Shown here: positions 18,622 through 27,300 of the stretch, in pieces
Numbering within the stretch: position 1 is the stretch's first letter
Layout of the letters: each line of letters starts with the position of its first letter
Source of the DNA: Pseudoclavibacter chungangensis
GTDB lineage: Bacteria > Actinomycetota > Actinomycetes > Actinomycetales > Microbacteriaceae
Reading direction: 5' to 3'
Length of the DNA: 64,000 nt
Assembly (NCBI RefSeq): GCF_013410545.1
Contig: NZ_JACCFV010000001.1
Span: 372,001 to 436,000 of the forward strand
Made by a program: the position numbers and the translations under genes
The notes under the pieces: model-generated
Told to the model about the DNA's origin: nothing
Seen by the model: only the letters and a program-made list of their open reading frames with translations
Databases searched by the model: none

Positions 18622-19907
18622 GCGGGGACCGCCTCCAGTGCCGCGAGCGCGTGGCTGAGGTCGGCGATGAGGTCGCCCGCGTCCTCGATGCCGATCGACA
18701 GGCGCAGCGTGCCGGGGAACACCCCGACGCTCTCCTGCTCCTCGGGCGTGAGGAAGGTGTGGCTCGTCGTCGCGGGGTGGAGCACGAGCGAGCGCACGTC
18801 ACCGATGTGGGTCATGTGCGTGACGAGCCGCAGCGACTCGACGACGGTGCGGGCCGCCTCGGCACCACCGCGGACCGTGAACGTGAACACCGAGCCGGCG
18901 CCGCGCGGCAGGAGGCGCTGGGCGAGCTCGTGGTCGGGGTGGCTCGCGAGGCCCGGGTGGTCGACGCCCTCCACCGCGGGGTGCGCGTCGAGTGCACGGG
19001 CGACCTCGAGCGCGACGTCGCTCTGGCGACGCACGCGCAGGCTCAGCGTCTCGGCGCCCTGGCCGATGAGGAACGCGTTGAGCGGCGAGGGGGTCGGGCC
19101 GAAGCGCGGCGCGACGCTCTCGCGCATGTAGGTGATGCGGGCGAGGCCGCCGACGCGCTCCGCGACGCTCGCGCCGCCCAGGCGGCCCCGCTCGAGCAGT
19201 TGCGGGTAGTTCTTCCCGTCGCGCTCCACGTCGAAGGTGCCGGCGTCGACGACGAGTCCACCGAGCACCGAACCCTGGCCGGAGAGGAACTTGCTCGCCG
19301 AGTGGATGACGAGGTCCGCCCCGAGCTCGAGGGGGCGGACGAGGTACGGCGTCGGGACGGTGTTGTCGATCACGAGGGCGATGCCGTGGCGGTGCGCGAC
19401 CTCGGCGATCGCGGCGATGTCGAGCACCGTGTTGGACGCGTTGGAGACCGACTCGGCGAACAGCACACGCGTGTTGGGGCGGATGAGCCGCTCCCACGCC
19501 TCGGGGTCGCGGACGTCGACGAGGAAGTCGGACTCGATGCCGAACCGGCTCAGCTGGTCGCGGATGAGGCCGCGGCTGCCCTCGTAGACGTGGGTCGAGG
19601 AGAGGATGTGGTCGCCGGCCGAACACAGGCCGAGGAGCGTCGTCGAGAGGGCCGCCTGGCCGCTCGCGACGAGCAGTCCGTCCGCGCCGCCCTCGAGTGC
19701 GGCGAGCTGCTGCTCGACGACGTCGATCGTGGGGTTCGAGATGCGCGTGTACGAGTAGCCGATGCCGTCGCCGAAGTGGGCGGCCGCCTGCTCGTACTCG
19801 TCGAACTCGAAGCCCGCCGTGAGGTAGACGGGCGTGGTGCGAGGACGCGCGGGCGCGGCGTGCGGTGCGGCATGCGCCTGGGTGGTCTCGAACGTCGCGT
19901 CCGTCAT
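18618..19907 (-). CDS. O-acetylhomoserine sulfhydrylase-like PLP enzyme (Cys/Met metabolism)
   Basis: A 429-residue PLP-dependent enzyme of the Cys/Met-metabolism family, most like O-acetylhomoserine aminocarboxypropyltransferase (MetY type), which joins sulfide to O-acetylhomoserine. Visible features are TTPVYLTAGFEFDE, YSYTRISNPTIDVVEQQLAALEGG, VIDNTVPTPYLVRPLELGAD and the PLP-lysine motif HSASKFLSGQG. The ATG at 19907 is preceded by AGAGGA; an in-frame start 108 bases earlier would add an unlike N-terminus. Four-base overlap with the following monooxygenase gene marks an operon for sulfur acquisition: the monooxygenase would free sulfite or sulfide and this enzyme could fix sulfide. Cystathionine synthase activity cannot be excluded. 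Confidence 0.85.
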   Translation of the reverse strand: MTDATFETTQAHAAPHAAPARPRTTPVYLTAGFEFDEYEQAAAHFGDGIGYSYTRISNPTIDVVEQQLAALEGGADGLLVASGQAALSTTLLGLCSAGDHILSSTHVYEGSRGLIRDQLSRFGIESDFLVDVRDPEAWERLIRPNTRVLFAESVSNASNTVLDIAAIAEVAHRHGIALVIDNTVPTPYLVRPLELGADLVIHSASKFLSGQGSVLGGLVVDAGTFDVERDGKNYPQLLERGRLGGASVAERVGGLARITYMRESVAPRFGPTPSPLNAFLIGQGAETLSLRVRRQSDVALEVARALDAHPAVEGVDHPGLASHPDHELAQRLLPRGAGSVFTFTVRGGAEAARTVVESLRLVTHMTHIGDVRSLVLHPATTSHTFLTPEEQESVGVFPGTLRLSIGIEDAGDLIADLSHALAALEAVPA

Positions 19908-20051
19908 GGTGTGGGGTCCTCTCGTGTTCCTCGCCGTGGGCTCGCACGCGGTTCGTCGCTCGATCGCGGTGCCCGGCCGTCCGATCGTGCCATCGGCGGG
20001 GCGGGCGGGCCGCATCCGGGTCCTCGTGTTACGCGACGCGGGAATGCGGGC

Positions 20052-20057
20052 TACGCT
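20052..20057 (+). promoter_or_regulatory. Leaderless -10 box of the CHY zinc-finger gene (TACGCT)
   Basis: TACGCT, 6 bases, then the GTG at 20064. Confidence 0.5.
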
Positions 20058-20063
20058 CGCGAC

Positions 20064-20354
20064 GTGGAGGATCGGACGGTGTCACCGGCCGTGCGCGGGC
20101 GCACGGTCGACGACGAGACGCGCTGCGTGCACTACGCGACGGTGCTCGATGTCGTCGCGATCCGCTTCCACTGCTGCGACGCGTACTGGCCGTGCGCGGA
20201 ATGCCACGAGGAGGGCGCGGGACACGAGGCGGTCCGTGTGCCCGTCGCCGATCGCGACCGGCCGGGCATCCTGTGCGGCGTGTGCCGCCACGAGCTCTCC
20301 GTCACGACGTACCTCCGGGTCGAGGTGAGTATTTGGAGTCTTGAGGGCCACTGA
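20064..20354 (+). pseudogene. CHY zinc-finger protein, 5' part, split by IS element
   Basis: The first 87 codons belong to a small CHY-type zinc-finger protein: CVHYATVLDVVAIRFHCCDA, PCAECHEEG and LCGVCRHEL supply the expected Cys and His ligands. At 20326 an IS21-family element begins and the frame runs 10 residues into it (VSIWSLEGH, 96 residues in all) before stopping. The last CxxC knuckle and conserved FNP-rC segment are therefore missing here, but they occur intact just beyond the element (22921-23005). CHY proteins are probable metal-binding proteins of unknown role. The truncated product has lost at least two ligands and is probably non-functional. Confidence 0.85.
20321..20333 (+). 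repeat. IS left target repeat (CGAGG) and left tip (TGAGTATT)
   Basis: CGAGG at 20321-20325 is the left copy of the probable target duplication; TGAGTATT at 20326-20333 is the left tip. An internal terminal repeat follows at 20343-20373, and a second, partial one (GATATTTGCTCTCGGGGCCAG) at 20377-20397. Repeated copies at each end are typical transposase-binding sites of IS21 elements. Confidence 0.65.
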
Positions 20355-20404
20355 TTATTGCGGTTCGGGGCCAGCCGATATTTGCTCTCGGGGCCAGGGG
20401 TATT

Positions 20405-20444
20405 GCCGGTGAGCGCCACCCCCGCGGGCGCGACGCTCACCGGC
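20405..20444 (-). terminator. Hairpin after istB
   Basis: The arms GCCGGTGAGCG and CGCTCACCGGC (11 bp) lie directly after the istB stop on the minus strand, a probable terminator for the transposition genes. Confidence 0.5.
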
Positions 20445-20450
20445 GCCGAC

Positions 20451-21197
20451 TCAGCTGGACGCGGCGGTCTGTTCGCGCATGTTGACGTCGCCGGTCTCGA
20501 TCCAGAGGGTGTTGTGGACGATGCGGTCCATGATCGCGTCGGCGTGGACCCCGGAGCCGAGGCGCTGGTGCCAGTCCTTCTTCGCATACTGGGTGCAGAA
20601 CACCGTCGAGGTCGCGTCGTATCGGCGTTCGAGGAGCTCGAGCAGCATGGATCGAACGTCGTCGGTGGGTGGGTCGAGCAGCCATTCATCGATCACGAGG
20701 AGCGTGAACGTGCTGTATTTCCGCAGCCACTTCTCCCTGCCGGCGGGCTTGTCTTTCGCCGCGGCCCAGGTCTCTTCGAGGTCGGGCATGCGGATGTAGT
20801 GCGCTCGGTAGCGGTGCTGACAGGCCTGTTTCGCCAGCGCCGATCCGAGGTAGCTCTTCCCGGACCCGGTGAACCCTTGGAACACCACGTTTTGCTGCCT
20901 GCTGATGAACTGGCAGGTCCCGAGCTGCGCGATCACACCCCGGTCGAGGCCGCGTTGTTCGAGCAGGTCGACCCTGCGCAGGTCCGCGTTCGGGTATCGG
21001 AGCCCCGCCCGCCGGATGAGGCCCTCGACTTTCGCGTGGGTGAACGCGGCGTGGGCGTCGTCGACGGCGAGCTTGATGCGCTCTTCGAACACCATCCCCA
21101 TCGTGAGGGCATCGTCTTGGATGTCGATCGCGTCGACCAGGGCGGAGATGCCCATCTCCCGCAGCTTCCGTTTCGTCTCGGAGTCGAGCCGGCTCAT
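20451..21197 (-). CDS. istB: IstB-like transposition helper ATPase
   Basis: A 248-residue AAA+ ATPase that assists the IstA transposase of IS21 elements. The Walker A motif is GFTGSGKSYLGSALAKQA, Walker B is LLVIDEWLL, and the N-terminal helical part (ETKRKLREMGISALVDAIDI) is the usual IstB start. Its ATG overlaps the stop of istA by 4 bases (ATGA), so translation is coupled, as in other IS21 elements. Length is normal (about 250). Confidence 0.93.
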   Translation of the reverse strand: MSRLDSETKRKLREMGISALVDAIDIQDDALTMGMVFEERIKLAVDDAHAAFTHAKVEGLIRRAGLRYPNADLRRVDLLEQRGLDRGVIAQLGTCQFISRQQNVVFQGFTGSGKSYLGSALAKQACQHRYRAHYIRMPDLEETWAAAKDKPAGREKWLRKYSTFTLLVIDEWLLDPPTDDVRSMLLELLERRYDATSTVFCTQYAKKDWHQRLGSGVHADAIMDRIVHNTLWIETGDVNMREQTAASS

Positions 21198-22759
21198 CGG
21201 GTGCCTCCGGCGTAGTAGTCGGCGCCGCGGACGTAGCCTGCCGGCTCCTCCCAGACGGATGGTTCGAACCTCGGTTGCCGTCTGCCGTTCTGGTCCTGAT
21301 TGGAGTCCAGGATCGGCCGCAGATGCGCATACCTGGGCGACCTCACCCGCGACTGCAGCGCGATCCCAGCAGCAGCTTCGACCCGCGCAGCCGAGTAGCG
21401 GCGAGTCATCCGCAACACGGCCAGCGCAGCGTCCAAACCCTGCTCGTCGACCGGGACGGACTCGAAGATGCGGTTCACGATCGTCGTGGTGTCCTCCCCG
21501 ATCCGAGCTGCCCACTCCCGAACCCGCTCCGCGTCCCATTGCCGATACTGGGGTCCGTCGGGCAGATCCGAGTCGTGCGTGCGGTACTCGTTGATCACCC
21601 CGGCTGGGGCGAGGAGATGGCTGGTGAGCCGCTGATCGGCGGCGAACACCTCGAGGGTGGTCTCGGTGACGCGCAGGTCGACGTTGCCTCCGATGTTGGC
21701 GTAGGGGACGGAGTAGAAGTTCCGCTCGAACACCACGTGCCCGTTGCGCTGAACCTTGCGTCCGTAGTGCCATCGGGAGATCTCGAACCCGACGGCCGGC
21801 AGCGGCCGTAGCAGCGGCTTCTCCTCTGCCTCGAACACGGAGAGTCTGGACCCGGCGCGCTTCTGGAACGGCTCGGCGTTGTAAGCGGTGACCCGCTCAC
21901 GGATCACCGCGCGAAGCTCCGGCAGCGTCGCGAAGGTGCGGTCACGGAGCGTGGCGATCACCGCTGTCGCGACGTTGCCGACAGTGTTCTCGACGCTCGC
22001 CTTGTCTTTCGGTTTCGCGGGCCGGCCCGGCAGCACCGCCGCGGAGTAGTGCGCGGCGAGTTCCCGATACGCGTCGTTGAGTACGACCTCACCCTCGGCA
22101 GGGTGCTTGATCACCCCGGTCTTCAGGTTGTCCGGCACGATCCTGGGGACGCTGCCGCCGAACCAGTCGAACATCGCCGCGTTCGCCCGCAACCAAGTGT
22201 CCTGCCGCATATCCAGGGCCGGTTCAACGAACGCATAGCGGGAGAACGGCAGCGTCGCGACGAACAAGTAGACCCTCATCGCCTGGCCGGTGACCGGATC
22301 AGTGAGCCGCATCGTCTTTCCGGACCAGTCGACCTCGACCGTCTGCCCGGCCTTGTGACCGACCCGCGACGCCGCCCCGATCACCAGCACGTGACGCTGA
22401 TACGACTTGCAGAACCTGTCGTATCCCATCGCCGTCTCACCCCTACTGTGGCAGGCGTCGACATACTCGCCGTGCAGCAGCTTCAACGTGACCCCGACCT
22501 TCGCGAGCTCCTTATGGACCTTCTCCCAGTCCGGCTGCGCGTGAACACTGTCATGCTCACCCCGCCCGGGGAACAGCCGCGCATACACGTCCGCCTCATC
22601 GAGCGCGGCGACGTCGTCCCAGCCGATGCCCTCCCGGTCAGCGGCATCGAGCACCATCGCCACGCTGGTGCGGGACATACCCTGCGCGGCGATCTGCCGA
22701 CCCGTGAGCCCCTCCGAGCGCAACCGAAGCACGAGCTTCGCCTTGATCTTGCGTACCAT
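21194..22759 (-). CDS. istA: IstA transposase (DDE type) of IS21-family element
   Basis: A 521-residue DDE transposase. It has an N-terminal helix-turn-helix (LVLRLRSEGLTGRQIAAQGM), a catalytic core with the first aspartate in VEVDWSGKTM, the second in IVPDNLKTGV and the glutamate in DKASVENTVGNV, and a C-terminal beta-barrel part (HVVFERNFYSVPYANIGG). The ATG at 22759 was chosen because AAGGAG lies 8 nt upstream; a longer in-frame start (22831) would extend over the terminal repeats. It appears full length and uninterrupted. Confidence 0.93.
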   Translation of the reverse strand: MVRKIKAKLVLRLRSEGLTGRQIAAQGMSRTSVAMVLDAADREGIGWDDVAALDEADVYARLFPGRGEHDSVHAQPDWEKVHKELAKVGVTLKLLHGEYVDACHSRGETAMGYDRFCKSYQRHVLVIGAASRVGHKAGQTVEVDWSGKTMRLTDPVTGQAMRVYLFVATLPFSRYAFVEPALDMRQDTWLRANAAMFDWFGGSVPRIVPDNLKTGVIKHPAEGEVVLNDAYRELAAHYSAAVLPGRPAKPKDKASVENTVGNVATAVIATLRDRTFATLPELRAVIRERVTAYNAEPFQKRAGSRLSVFEAEEKPLLRPLPAVGFEISRWHYGRKVQRNGHVVFERNFYSVPYANIGGNVDLRVTETTLEVFAADQRLTSHLLAPAGVINEYRTHDSDLPDGPQYRQWDAERVREWAARIGEDTTTIVNRIFESVPVDEQGLDAALAVLRMTRRYSAARVEAAAGIALQSRVRSPRYAHLRPILDSNQDQNGRRQPRFEPSVWEEPAGYVRGADYYAGGTR

Positions 22760-22815
22760 CCGAATCACTCCTTCTGCCGCGTGATCAGCCACACGGCAGA
22801 AGGAGCCTAAGAAAG

Positions 22816-22925
22816 CGGCCCCGAACCCCAATACTCGGTGGCCCTCAACGACGCGATCGCCTCGACGGCAGGGTGGCCCCGAACCCCAATATCAGCGGCC
22901 CTCAGAAGCGCGAATACTCACGTGG
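22816..22925 (+). repeat. IS right end: two internal repeats, tip and target repeat
   Basis: The minus strand carries two copies of TGAGGGCC-(A/C)C/GCTGA-n-TATTGGGGTTCGGGGCC at 22816-22847 and 22875-22904, then the tip AATACTCA at 22913-22920 and CGTGG (22921-22925), the right target copy. The two right copies resemble each other more closely than they resemble the left copies. Confidence 0.6.
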
Positions 22926-23005
22926 CCTGCCCGCGCTGCGGTGCGGCGTTCAACCCGCGCTGCGCGCTCCATCGCGACCGGTACTTCGAGCCCGGCCCGG
23001 CGTGA
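22921..23005 (+). pseudogene. CHY zinc-finger protein, 3' part
   Basis: Downstream of the IS the frame reads ACPRCGAAFNPRCALHRDRY and then FEPGPA before a TGA at 23003-23005. This is the missing C-terminal zinc knuckle (CPRC, later C and H) of the CHY protein that starts at 20064. It has no start codon or promoter of its own, so it is a remnant. Confidence 0.85.
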
Positions 23006-23080
23006 ACGACGAGCGGCGAGCACGATGTCGTCGTGCTCGTCGCTCGGTCTCGGCGTTCTCGGCTCTCGCGAGCCGTCGGG

Positions 23081-24151
23081 TCAGGAGAGGCGTTCGCCGC
23101 TCTCGTGGTGGAACAGGTGCACGCGTCGCGGGTCGGCGGCAACCGTGACGACGTCGCCGGGCTCCGGGTGGTCGCGGCCGTCGACGCGGACCACGATCTC
23201 GAGCGCGTCGTCGTCCTTGCTGTGGCCGAACAGGTAGCCGTCCGCCCCGAGCTCCTCGATGAGGTCCACGACCACCGCGAGTCCCTCGTCGGTCTCGGAC
23301 ACGAGTCGCAGGTCCTCCGGACGGACGCCGATCGTGACCTGCGGCCCCTCGATGGGAGCCGTGAGGGGGATGCCGAGCGATCCGAAGCTCACGCCACCGG
23401 AGGTGACCGGCCTGCCGGGCAGGATGTTCATGGACGGGGAGCCGATGAAGCCGGCGACGAACACGTTCGCGGGGAGCTCGTAGAGCTCGCGCGGGGTGCC
23501 GAGCTGCTGGAGGAACCCGTCCTTCAGGACCGCGATCCGGTCGCCCATCGTGAGGGCCTCGGTCTGGTCGTGGGTGACGTACACGGTGGTCACGCCGAGA
23601 CGACGCTGGAGCGAGGCGATCTGCGTGCGCGTCTGCACGCGGAGCTTCGCGTCGAGGTTCGAGAGCGGCTCGTCCATGAGGAACACCTGCGGCTGCCGCA
23701 CGATCGCGCGGCCCATCGCGACGCGCTGGCGCTGGCCACCGGAGAGCGCCTTCGGCTTGCGGTCGAGGTAGTCCTGCAGATCGAGGATCTTGGCGGCCTC
23801 GTTCACGCGCTGCTCCCGCTCCGCCTTCGAGGTTCCGGCCATCTTGAGCGCGAAGCTCATGTTCTCGGCCACCGTCATGTGCGGGTAGAGCGCGTAGTTC
23901 TGGAACACCATCGCGATGTCGCGGTCCTTCGGCGGCATGTCGGTGACGTCGCGCTCGCCGATCAGGATCTGACCGTCGTTGACCTCCTCGAGGCCCGCGA
24001 GCATGCGGAGCGTGGTCGACTTGCCGCAACCGGACGGGCCGACGAGGACGAGGAACTCGCCGTCCCCGATGTCGAGATCCAGGTTGGACACGGACGGGTG
24101 GTCGGCACCGGGATAGGTGCGGGAGACGCCATCGAACGTGACAGTAGCCAT
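23081..24151 (-). CDS. UgpC/MsmX/MalK-type ABC transporter ATPase
   Basis: A 356-residue nucleotide-binding subunit of a carbohydrate-type ABC importer. Walker A is GPSGCGKST, the signature LSGGQRQRVAMGRA, Walker B QVFLMDEPLSNLDAKLR and the switch histidine is in YVTHDQTEAL. A C-terminal TOBE/MalK-type regulatory domain covers about residues 240-356. Such ATPases (UgpC, MsmX, MalK) often serve several permeases; no permease or binding protein is adjacent, so a shared role is plausible. GGAGGAAA lies 6 nt before the ATG. Starts downstream of a strong terminator. Confidence 0.9.
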   Translation of the reverse strand: MATVTFDGVSRTYPGADHPSVSNLDLDIGDGEFLVLVGPSGCGKSTTLRMLAGLEEVNDGQILIGERDVTDMPPKDRDIAMVFQNYALYPHMTVAENMSFALKMAGTSKAEREQRVNEAAKILDLQDYLDRKPKALSGGQRQRVAMGRAIVRQPQVFLMDEPLSNLDAKLRVQTRTQIASLQRRLGVTTVYVTHDQTEALTMGDRIAVLKDGFLQQLGTPRELYELPANVFVAGFIGSPSMNILPGRPVTSGGVSFGSLGIPLTAPIEGPQVTIGVRPEDLRLVSETDEGLAVVVDLIEELGADGYLFGHSKDDDALEIVVRVDGRDHPEPGDVVTVAADPRRVHLFHHESGERLS

Positions 24152-24293
24152 TGCATTTCCTCCACCGGCAGGTACGTGCCGGACGATCCGTTGTAGAGCC
24201 GTGGGTCGACCGACCCGCGGTGCCCGCCATTGGGCTCGATGAGCGTAGCAGGCTCGGTGCCGCCGTGGTGGGATTCCGTTCGCCGGGATGCCA

Positions 24294-24327
24294 CGAGGGG
24301 CGGGTGCGCATGCGCACCCGCCCCTCG
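24294..24327 (-). terminator. 34-bp perfect palindrome after the surface-protein gene
   Basis: The 17-base arms CGAGGGGCGGGTGCGCA and their complement have no spacer. It lies 37 bases beyond the stop of the minus-strand surface-protein gene and 143 bases before the ABC gene start. No T-run; typical GC-rich actinobacterial terminator. Confidence 0.7.
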
Positions 24328-24363
24328 CGGTGTGGCCGGTGGAACCGGCCGTGGGTCAGCCGA

Positions 24364-27300
24364 TCATCGGTTCGACGAGCGTGCTCGTCGGGTGTTCACG
24401 ACCGCGGCGGCTCCGAGGAGGAGCAGTGCGGCTGCGAGGCCGAGGGGCAGTGCCGCGTCCCATTCGCCGCCCGTCTGGGCGAGGCCGGGGGGCGTGGTCG
24501 GCGTCGGGGGCGTCACGTCGTCGATGGTGTTCGTCAGGACGACACCGACGACGGTGCCGTCACCGATCGTGACCGTGGTCGTGTCGAACGACGCGCCGGT
24601 CCACTGCCCGTTTGTGATGGCGGCGGGTGTGGCCTCGCTGAGCGTGACGACGGCGCCGTAGGGCAGCGGGTCGGACTGGACGAGGGTCCCGTCCGCGGCG
24701 ACGACGAGCGTGCCGGAGCCGGCCTCGAACCCTTCACCTGCGGGGTAGGAGTAGTCGACGGTGAACGTCGTGTCGTTCGGCACCAGGACGGCGCCGGAGC
24801 CCGAAACGACCTTCTTCACCGTGAACGCGCCGTGCTGCAGCTCGGTCGGGTTGTCGAGGTCGATCGCGACGGTCGTGCCCGCGACGACCGTGAAGCCGTT
24901 CTGCGAGAACACCGGGTCGAGCCACTTCACGCCGTCGACCTTGGCCGCGTCGTGTTCCGTGAGCGTGACCACGGCGCCGCCGGGAACGCCCTGCACCTCG
25001 ACGGGGTCACCGCCGGCGACGACGTCGATCGTGCCGTTCCCGGTGGTGCCGTCGGGCGCCGTCCAGGCGTAGTCGACCGTGAAGGTCGTGCCGTCCGGGA
25101 CGAGGCCGTTCGCGTCACCCGAGACGGACTTCTGCAGGGAGAAGCCGCCGAGGGTCTCGCTGACGGGGTTCTCGACCGTCACCGCGACGTCCGTGCCGGC
25201 ACCGATGGTGACCGTCGCGGGCGAGATGACCGGGGTGCCCCAGCCGAGGCCCTCGACCGCGGTCGGGGTGCGCTCCGTGAACGTGACCTGCGCGCCGAAG
25301 GGGAGCGCGGGGCTCGTCACCGGGGTGCCGTCGGCCGAGACCGTCAGCGAGCCCGATCCGGCGGCGAAGCCGTTACCGGCCGGGTAGCTGTAGTCGATCG
25401 TGAACGTGGCATCCGCCGGGACGAGCGCGGTGGCCGCGTCGGTTCCCGTGATGGTCTTCGCGATCGAGAGCGTGCCCGTGCGCAGTTCCGTCGGGTTGTC
25501 GAGATCGATCGCGACGACCGTCCCGTCCTGCACCGTGAAGCCGTTCTCCGAGAAGCGCGGGTCGAGCCACGTGATGCCGTCGATCGCGCCCGGCGTGTGC
25601 TCGGAGAGCGTCACCGTCGCGCCGACGGGGATGCCGTCGACCGAGGCGGGGTCACCACCGGCCGTGACCGTGACCGTGCCGTTGCCGGAGCGGTCACCGG
25701 ACGCGGTCCACGCGTAGTCGACGTCGAACCGCGTGCCCGCGGGAACGAGTCCGGCGCCGTCACCCGTGACGGTCTTCTGCAGCGTGAAGCCACCGAGCTG
25801 CTGGGTGATGGGGTTGTCGACCGACACGTGCGTGCCCGTGGAGCCCGAGTCGCTCGCCGTGAACGTCGCGGGAGAGATCGAGGCCGTGCCCCATGCCGCA
25901 CCCGCGACGGGGTTCGGCGTCCGCTCGGTCACCGTGACCTCCGCACCGACGGGGATCTTCGGGCTCGTGACGGTCGTGCCGTCGACCGGCAGTTCGATCG
26001 TGCCCTCGCCGGCCGCGAAGCCGGTCCCGCTCGGGTAGCTGTACTCGAGCGTGACGGTCGCATCGGACGGCACCAGCGCGGCCGCATCACCCGAGAGCGA
26101 CTTCGATGCCGTGAAGTCCGTGAGGCGGACGTCAGCCGTGTTGGTCAGCGTGACCGGCGTGATCTGGCCACCGGGAAGCGTGAAACCGTTCGTCGAGAAC
26201 GCCGACGACCAGGTCACGTTGCCCGGCTCGCTCGGCGCGTCCTCCGTGAGCGTCACGACGCTGTCGCGCGGGAACTCGGGGCTCCGCCACGTGTCGCCGC
26301 TCGCGACGCTCCAGGTGCCCGTGATCGCGTCACCCGTCGGCGGCTGCACCGAATAGGTACCCGTGAAGAGCTGGTCCGCGGGCAGGTTGACCGCGGTACC
26401 GTCCACGGCCTTCTCGATCGTCACGACACCGACGTTCGTACCGATGCCGGTCCCGCCGCCGCCCGCATAGCGGACGTCCCGCGAACTGGTGCCGTCGAGC
26501 GTGCCGTTGATGTAGAACTCGACCGTGTTCGAGTAGGTACCGGACGCGCCGGCATCCGCGACGTTCGTGATGTAGAGCACCTGATAGAAGTAGCCCGCCT
26601 GCGACGTGAAGTGGATGGTCCCGTCGAGATCGACCGTGTATTCGCTCCGGGGCACGTCCTGCCAGCCCGAGGGGACTTCCACGCCGGCCGCGTTCGGACC
26701 CGTGACATTGGTCCGCTGGAGCCTCGGAAGGCTGTCGTCGACGACGAGGGTCTGGTTCCCAGCGGGGGTGTCGCGAACCACGACGTCCTGGCCGCCCACC
26801 ATGCCCGTCGGCGGAGCCGCGACGTGGGCGTACCACACGATGGTGTTGTTCTGGTAGATGTACGAGCCGTCCTTGCGGTACTGCCAGTCGAGATCGCAGT
26901 TCTCGGTGCACTGGGGGCGAGGCTGGATGTTCACCGTCGCGGTGTTCGACCCGAAGTCGAAGGTGTGCTCCGTCGTGGTGGTCGTCTCCGTCGTCACGGT
27001 CACCCAGAAGTTGACGTTACCGCGGAGGTTGACGGGGTTCGCGGCCACGTAGGCGGGGTCCATGTCGCACTGGAGCTGTGTGGCGGTGGCCACGCAGTTG
27101 GCGATCGTCGCGCCGGAGTCCTGAGCCGTGAGGGTGAAGGTGTCACCCCGGCCGGCCAGGCCGCTGGGAAGGTCGATCGTGAAGCCCGCGGGAGTGGTGG
27201 GGTTGTTCGGGAACGACCAGTTGGCGGTCAGGGCGGCCGAGCCGCCGGCCGTGACCGTGGTTTCGACGAACTGGACGTTCGTCACCGTGCCCTGCGTCGT

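Larger units (their letters stand above)
20326..22920 (-). mobile_element. IS21-family insertion sequence, complete
   Basis: The element is 2595 bp with ends TGAGTATT...AATACTCA and carries istA and istB in the usual overlapping order on the minus strand. Inside the tips are longer imperfect inverted repeats sharing TGAGGGCC and GGTTCGGGGCCA. Flanking CGAGG (20321-20325) and CGTGG (22921-22925) look like a 5-bp target duplication with one mismatch. Removing the element and one copy restores a continuous 113-codon CHY zinc-finger gene whose spacing fits its family. No disabling change is visible in istA or istB. Confidence 0.88.

Noticed and set aside
19908..20063. SAM-type riboswitch upstream of the MetY-like gene
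   Set aside because: The spacer shows no conserved SAM-riboswitch core and the ribosome site is a simple AGAGGA. Another kind of sulfur control remains possible.
20326..22920. Composite transposon or larger integrated island
   Set aside because: Only one IS copy is present, with no second element, cargo genes or shift in flanking composition. The flanks form one continuous gene when rejoined.
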